Source of the DNA: Paenibacillus sp. HW567 | GTDB taxonomy: Bacteria; Bacillota; Bacilli; Paenibacillales; Paenibacillaceae | Reading direction: 5' to 3' | Length of the DNA: 64,000 bases | Assembly (NCBI RefSeq): GCF_000374185.1 | Contig: NZ_KB910518.1 | Location: forward strand, 2,923,687 to 2,987,686 | Shown: piece after piece, positions 61,922 through 64,000 of the stretch | How the letters are laid out: every line of letters begins with the position of its first letter | Position numbering within the stretch: position 1 is the first letter of the stretch | Program-made: the position numbers and the translations under genes | Notes under the pieces: model-generated | The model's database searches: none | What the model saw: only the letters and a program-made list of their open reading frames with translations | Told to the model about the DNA's origin: nothing

Positions 61922-61992
61922 TATAGGTTAAGGTTAACTTTACAATTCCATTTTATTAAGTTAAATTTGTTATAGGTTAAATATGACCTATA
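61922..61992. promoter_or_regulatory. PadR operator candidates upstream of the hydrolase
   Basis: TATAGGTTA occurs at 61922-61930, and an inverted pair TATAGGT-N8-ACCTATA covers 61971-61992. The latter ends 7 bp before the AAGGAGG ribosome site of the hydrolase. The repeats are 49 bp apart. Likely bound by the divergent PadR protein. Confidence 0.55.
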
Positions 61993-62013
61993 AATTTCAA
62001 GGAGGAATTTTAT

Positions 62014-63174
62014 ATGAAAATTATTTTTCAGGACCCTACATTTTCGTTCGAATTACTGCGCACAATGAGTTACTCTTCTTACGGCGGAGCAGATGTTGGC
62101 GAATGTCTGTCCACTGCTTACCGGATTCAGGAAGGTGACTTTGAGAGCTGGTACACCGAGTGGAATAACACTGCAAACCGTATCCATTCTATTGCTACAG
62201 AGAGTATGGAGCGGGGACATCGAGTAAGTGCAAGAGAAGCCTTTTTGCGTGCCTCCAATTATTACCGGACTGCTGAATTTTTTTTGCATGGCAATCCACA
62301 AGATCCCCGTCTGCACGACACTTGGCAAAAGAGCAGGAATTCCTTTCGCCAGGCGCTTGCATTTATGGATATCTCGGTTGATCAGGTGAAAATTCCATTC
62401 GAGGGAACTTTTTTGCCTGGTTATTTTTATTATGTGGATCAACAGCCCCGATCTACATTGATAATCCATGGTGGATATGATTCAACGGGAGAAGAGCTAT
62501 ATTTTGGCGGAGCCTTAGCGGCATTACAGCGGGGATACAACTGCCTCACGTTTGAAGGGCCTGGGCAGGGTGGCGTTATCCGGGAGCAATCCATTCCTTT
62601 CCGCCATGATTGGGAGCATGTCATTACTCCGGTTATTGATTATCTGCAGTCCCGGCCGGAAGTTGATCCCTTGCGAATTGCATTGATGGGAATTAGCATG
62701 GGGGGATTCTTGGCGCCTCGAGCCGCTGCCTTTGAACACCGGTTAGCTGCCTGCATTGCGAATGACGGATTGTTTAATTTTCAGATCGGGGCCTTTAGAG
62801 GTTTAATGAAAGAGTCGGAGAGTCTAGATCAATTCTTTAGCAAGTTGATGGAGAGCAGCACGCAATTCCGCTGGGCAATTGAGAATGGAATGTTCACCTT
62901 TATGGCGGCAACCTATCAGGAGCTCATAGATAAATCAGAGCCATTTACGCTGGAAGGCGTGGCACAACATATTAAATGTCCGGTGCTAGTGTGCGAAGCG
63001 GAAAATGATCACTTTTTCCACGGTCAGCCACAAATGTTATATGATGCATTGAGCTGCCAAAAAACCTACATGCGATTTACCGCAGAAGAAGGCGGAGAGG
63101 AACACTGTCATTTCGGAGCGCTGCAACTGTTTAACCAGCGAATTTTTGCGTGGCTGGATGACGTCATGAGATAG
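62014..63174 (+). CDS. Alpha/beta hydrolase (dienelactone/pseudooxynicotine hydrolase type)
   Basis: 386 residues. Helical N-terminal part (about 1-125, SAREAFLRASNYYRTAEFF), then the alpha/beta fold with oxyanion region LIIHGGYDSTGEELYF (about 150), nucleophile elbow GISMGG (Ser about 229), Asp/His in CEAENDHFFHG and EEHCHFGAL. AAGGAGG before the ATG. The N-terminal helices match 2,6-dihydropseudooxynicotine hydrolase-like proteins and related lysophospholipase or peptide hydrolases; the substrate is unknown. Probably PadR-controlled. Confidence 0.85.
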   Translation: MKIIFQDPTFSFELLRTMSYSSYGGADVGECLSTAYRIQEGDFESWYTEWNNTANRIHSIATESMERGHRVSAREAFLRASNYYRTAEFFLHGNPQDPRLHDTWQKSRNSFRQALAFMDISVDQVKIPFEGTFLPGYFYYVDQQPRSTLIIHGGYDSTGEELYFGGALAALQRGYNCLTFEGPGQGGVIREQSIPFRHDWEHVITPVIDYLQSRPEVDPLRIALMGISMGGFLAPRAAAFEHRLAACIANDGLFNFQIGAFRGLMKESESLDQFFSKLMESSTQFRWAIENGMFTFMAATYQELIDKSEPFTLEGVAQHIKCPVLVCEAENDHFFHGQPQMLYDALSCQKTYMRFTAEEGGEEHCHFGALQLFNQRIFAWLDDVMR

Positions 63175-63207
63175 GTAGAAGAGTTTATTTCTCTTTAAAA
63201 ACCGATA

Positions 63208-63234
63208 GGGCTGTCCCAAAATCTGGAACAGCCC
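63208..63234. terminator. Hairpin between the hydrolase and MFS genes
   Basis: GGGCTGTCCC (63208-63217) pairs with GGAACAGCCC (63225-63234). No strong U-run follows on either strand, so a terminator role is only possible. Confidence 0.4.
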
Positions 63235-63280
63235 GCAAATTTGGAGCTTCAACGATCCAGTCTGACATCTGTCACATTCA

Positions 63281-64000
63281 TTAGGAGGACATGGATCGTA
63301 CAGACCTCTTGTCCTTCTTCCGGAGCATTGGCAGCAGAACCAGCATCGCGATCAGGAACAGCACTCCGCTTCCGGCAAATACCGTGAACAGCGAGAAGAG
63401 TTCCTTCAAATACCCCGCAATAGACATGCCGATGACCATAAAACCCATAAACAAGGGACCCATAATACCGCCAACCCGCCCCATATAAGCACTCTCCGTA
63501 TTTTGCACAAGCAGCGTATTGATGCCAATGTGGATGCAGGGATAAAAGAATCCGGCCAGCGTCTGAAGCACAATGGTCAGCACAACCTGGTGTGACCAGC
63601 CTACGCCTATGGTTCCAAAGGCACTCGCAAGCAAGCCTGCAGCAAGCATGATTTGCGGCTTCACCTTGTGGCCGGCTGCCATAATGAGCGCACCTCCGAC
63701 CAGCATGGAAGCCCCATTCGCCATCATCACCCATTGCAGGAATCCGCTGTCCTTGCCCAGATTCTCGATAATGACAAACACGCCAAGCGGTTGAATCAAT
63801 CCCGCCGCCAGCCCTGCGAAAGCAAACGCTGCTCCCAGATTCTTCAGCACGCTGCTGGAGCGCACATAGCGCAGTCCCGCTGCCACCTCTGCAATAATCC
63901 CGCTCCGCACCCCTTCGCCGCTCCCGGTTGCATCCTTAGGCAGCCTGCTGAGAATCAGCGCCGAGCCGGTAAACATTGCCGCCATAATGACCAGAGAGAC
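63281..64000 (-). CDS. Major facilitator superfamily transporter (3' part)
   Basis: C-terminal 239 residues of an MFS transporter; the 5' end lies beyond the right edge (no stop through position 64000). At least six helices are visible, including YMGRVGGIMGPLFMGFMVIG and FTVFAGSGVLFLIAMLVLLPM near the C-terminus. LGVFVIIENLGKDSGFLQWVMM is typical of drug-efflux MFS proteins. Basic C-terminal tail (RKKDKRSVR). Substrate unknown. Confidence 0.85.
   Translation of the reverse strand, partial: VSLVIMAAMFTGSALILSRLPKDATGSGEGVRSGIIAEVAAGLRYVRSSSVLKNLGAAFAFAGLAAGLIQPLGVFVIIENLGKDSGFLQWVMMANGASMLVGGALIMAAGHKVKPQIMLAAGLLASAFGTIGVGWSHQVVLTIVLQTLAGFFYPCIHIGINTLLVQNTESAYMGRVGGIMGPLFMGFMVIGMSIAGYLKELFSLFTVFAGSGVLFLIAMLVLLPMLRKKDKRSVRSMSS

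Overview
This 64-kb window reads as chromosomal DNA of a spore-forming, Gram-positive Bacillota, most likely Paenibacillus or a close relative. The evidence is AAGGAGG-type ribosome sites, frequent GTG/TTG starts, lipobox and SLH-domain exported proteins, a Bacillus-type desK-desR-des cold-response unit, a CitA-type citrate synthase, and many LacI/AraC-controlled sugar genes. No rRNA, tRNA, CRISPR array, prophage or intact insertion sequence was seen. Assignments come from reading motifs by eye; no database search was run.

Layout. 1-4.7 kb: a carbohydrate ABC importer (binding protein, two permeases) with a LacI regulator at its 3' end and GAAACGTTTC operators on both sides. 4.7-7.0 kb: a membrane-anchored amidohydrolase and its LacI repressor, with a clear promoter and an 18-bp perfect operator. 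7.1-9.7 kb: a GNAT gene broken by an in-frame TAG, a repeat-rich gap, and an ECF sigma/anti-sigma pair. 9.8-20.9 kb: AmpS-type aminopeptidase, a two-component system, a secreted Ala/Lys/Pro repeat protein, a VanZ-RDD membrane protein, exonuclease III, citrate synthase, an XRE regulator and a divergent FabF. 21-31.4 kb: an arabinanase-like GH43 lipoprotein, an orphan OppD, two tandem APH-fold kinases, and two Gfo/Idh/MocA dehydrogenases with two sugar isomerases, next to a divergent AraC regulator. 31.7-38 kb: AIM24, TetR, Fur, an SLH protein and a polar amino acid (cystine-like) ABC importer. 38-43.4 kb: a TPP-riboswitch operon, thiZ-thiX-thiY-thiM-thiD-thiE, for uptake and salvage of thiamine precursors. 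43.5-49.2 kb: a GNAT, an ABC exporter, a lipoprotein, RluF, a tiny basic protein and an archaeal/fungal-type Asd. 49.2-57.6 kb: a five-gene cluster (SWIM zinc finger, HEAT-like scaffold, MoxR AAA+, DUF5682/EreA-TraB-like, VWA) resembling E. coli yehLMPQ. 58.2-61.2 kb: des-desK-desR. 61.3-64 kb: PadR, a divergent alpha/beta hydrolase and a partial MFS transporter.

The best candidate for a poorly understood system is the SWIM/HEAT/MoxR/DUF5682/VWA cluster. The window also holds two families of long intergenic repeats that the genes do not explain. R1 is about 400 bp with two copies roughly 85% alike. R2 is about 180-220 bp with three copies plus a partial one, each an imperfect long palindrome. 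A separate 62-bp unit is duplicated in tandem inside the thiamine operon.
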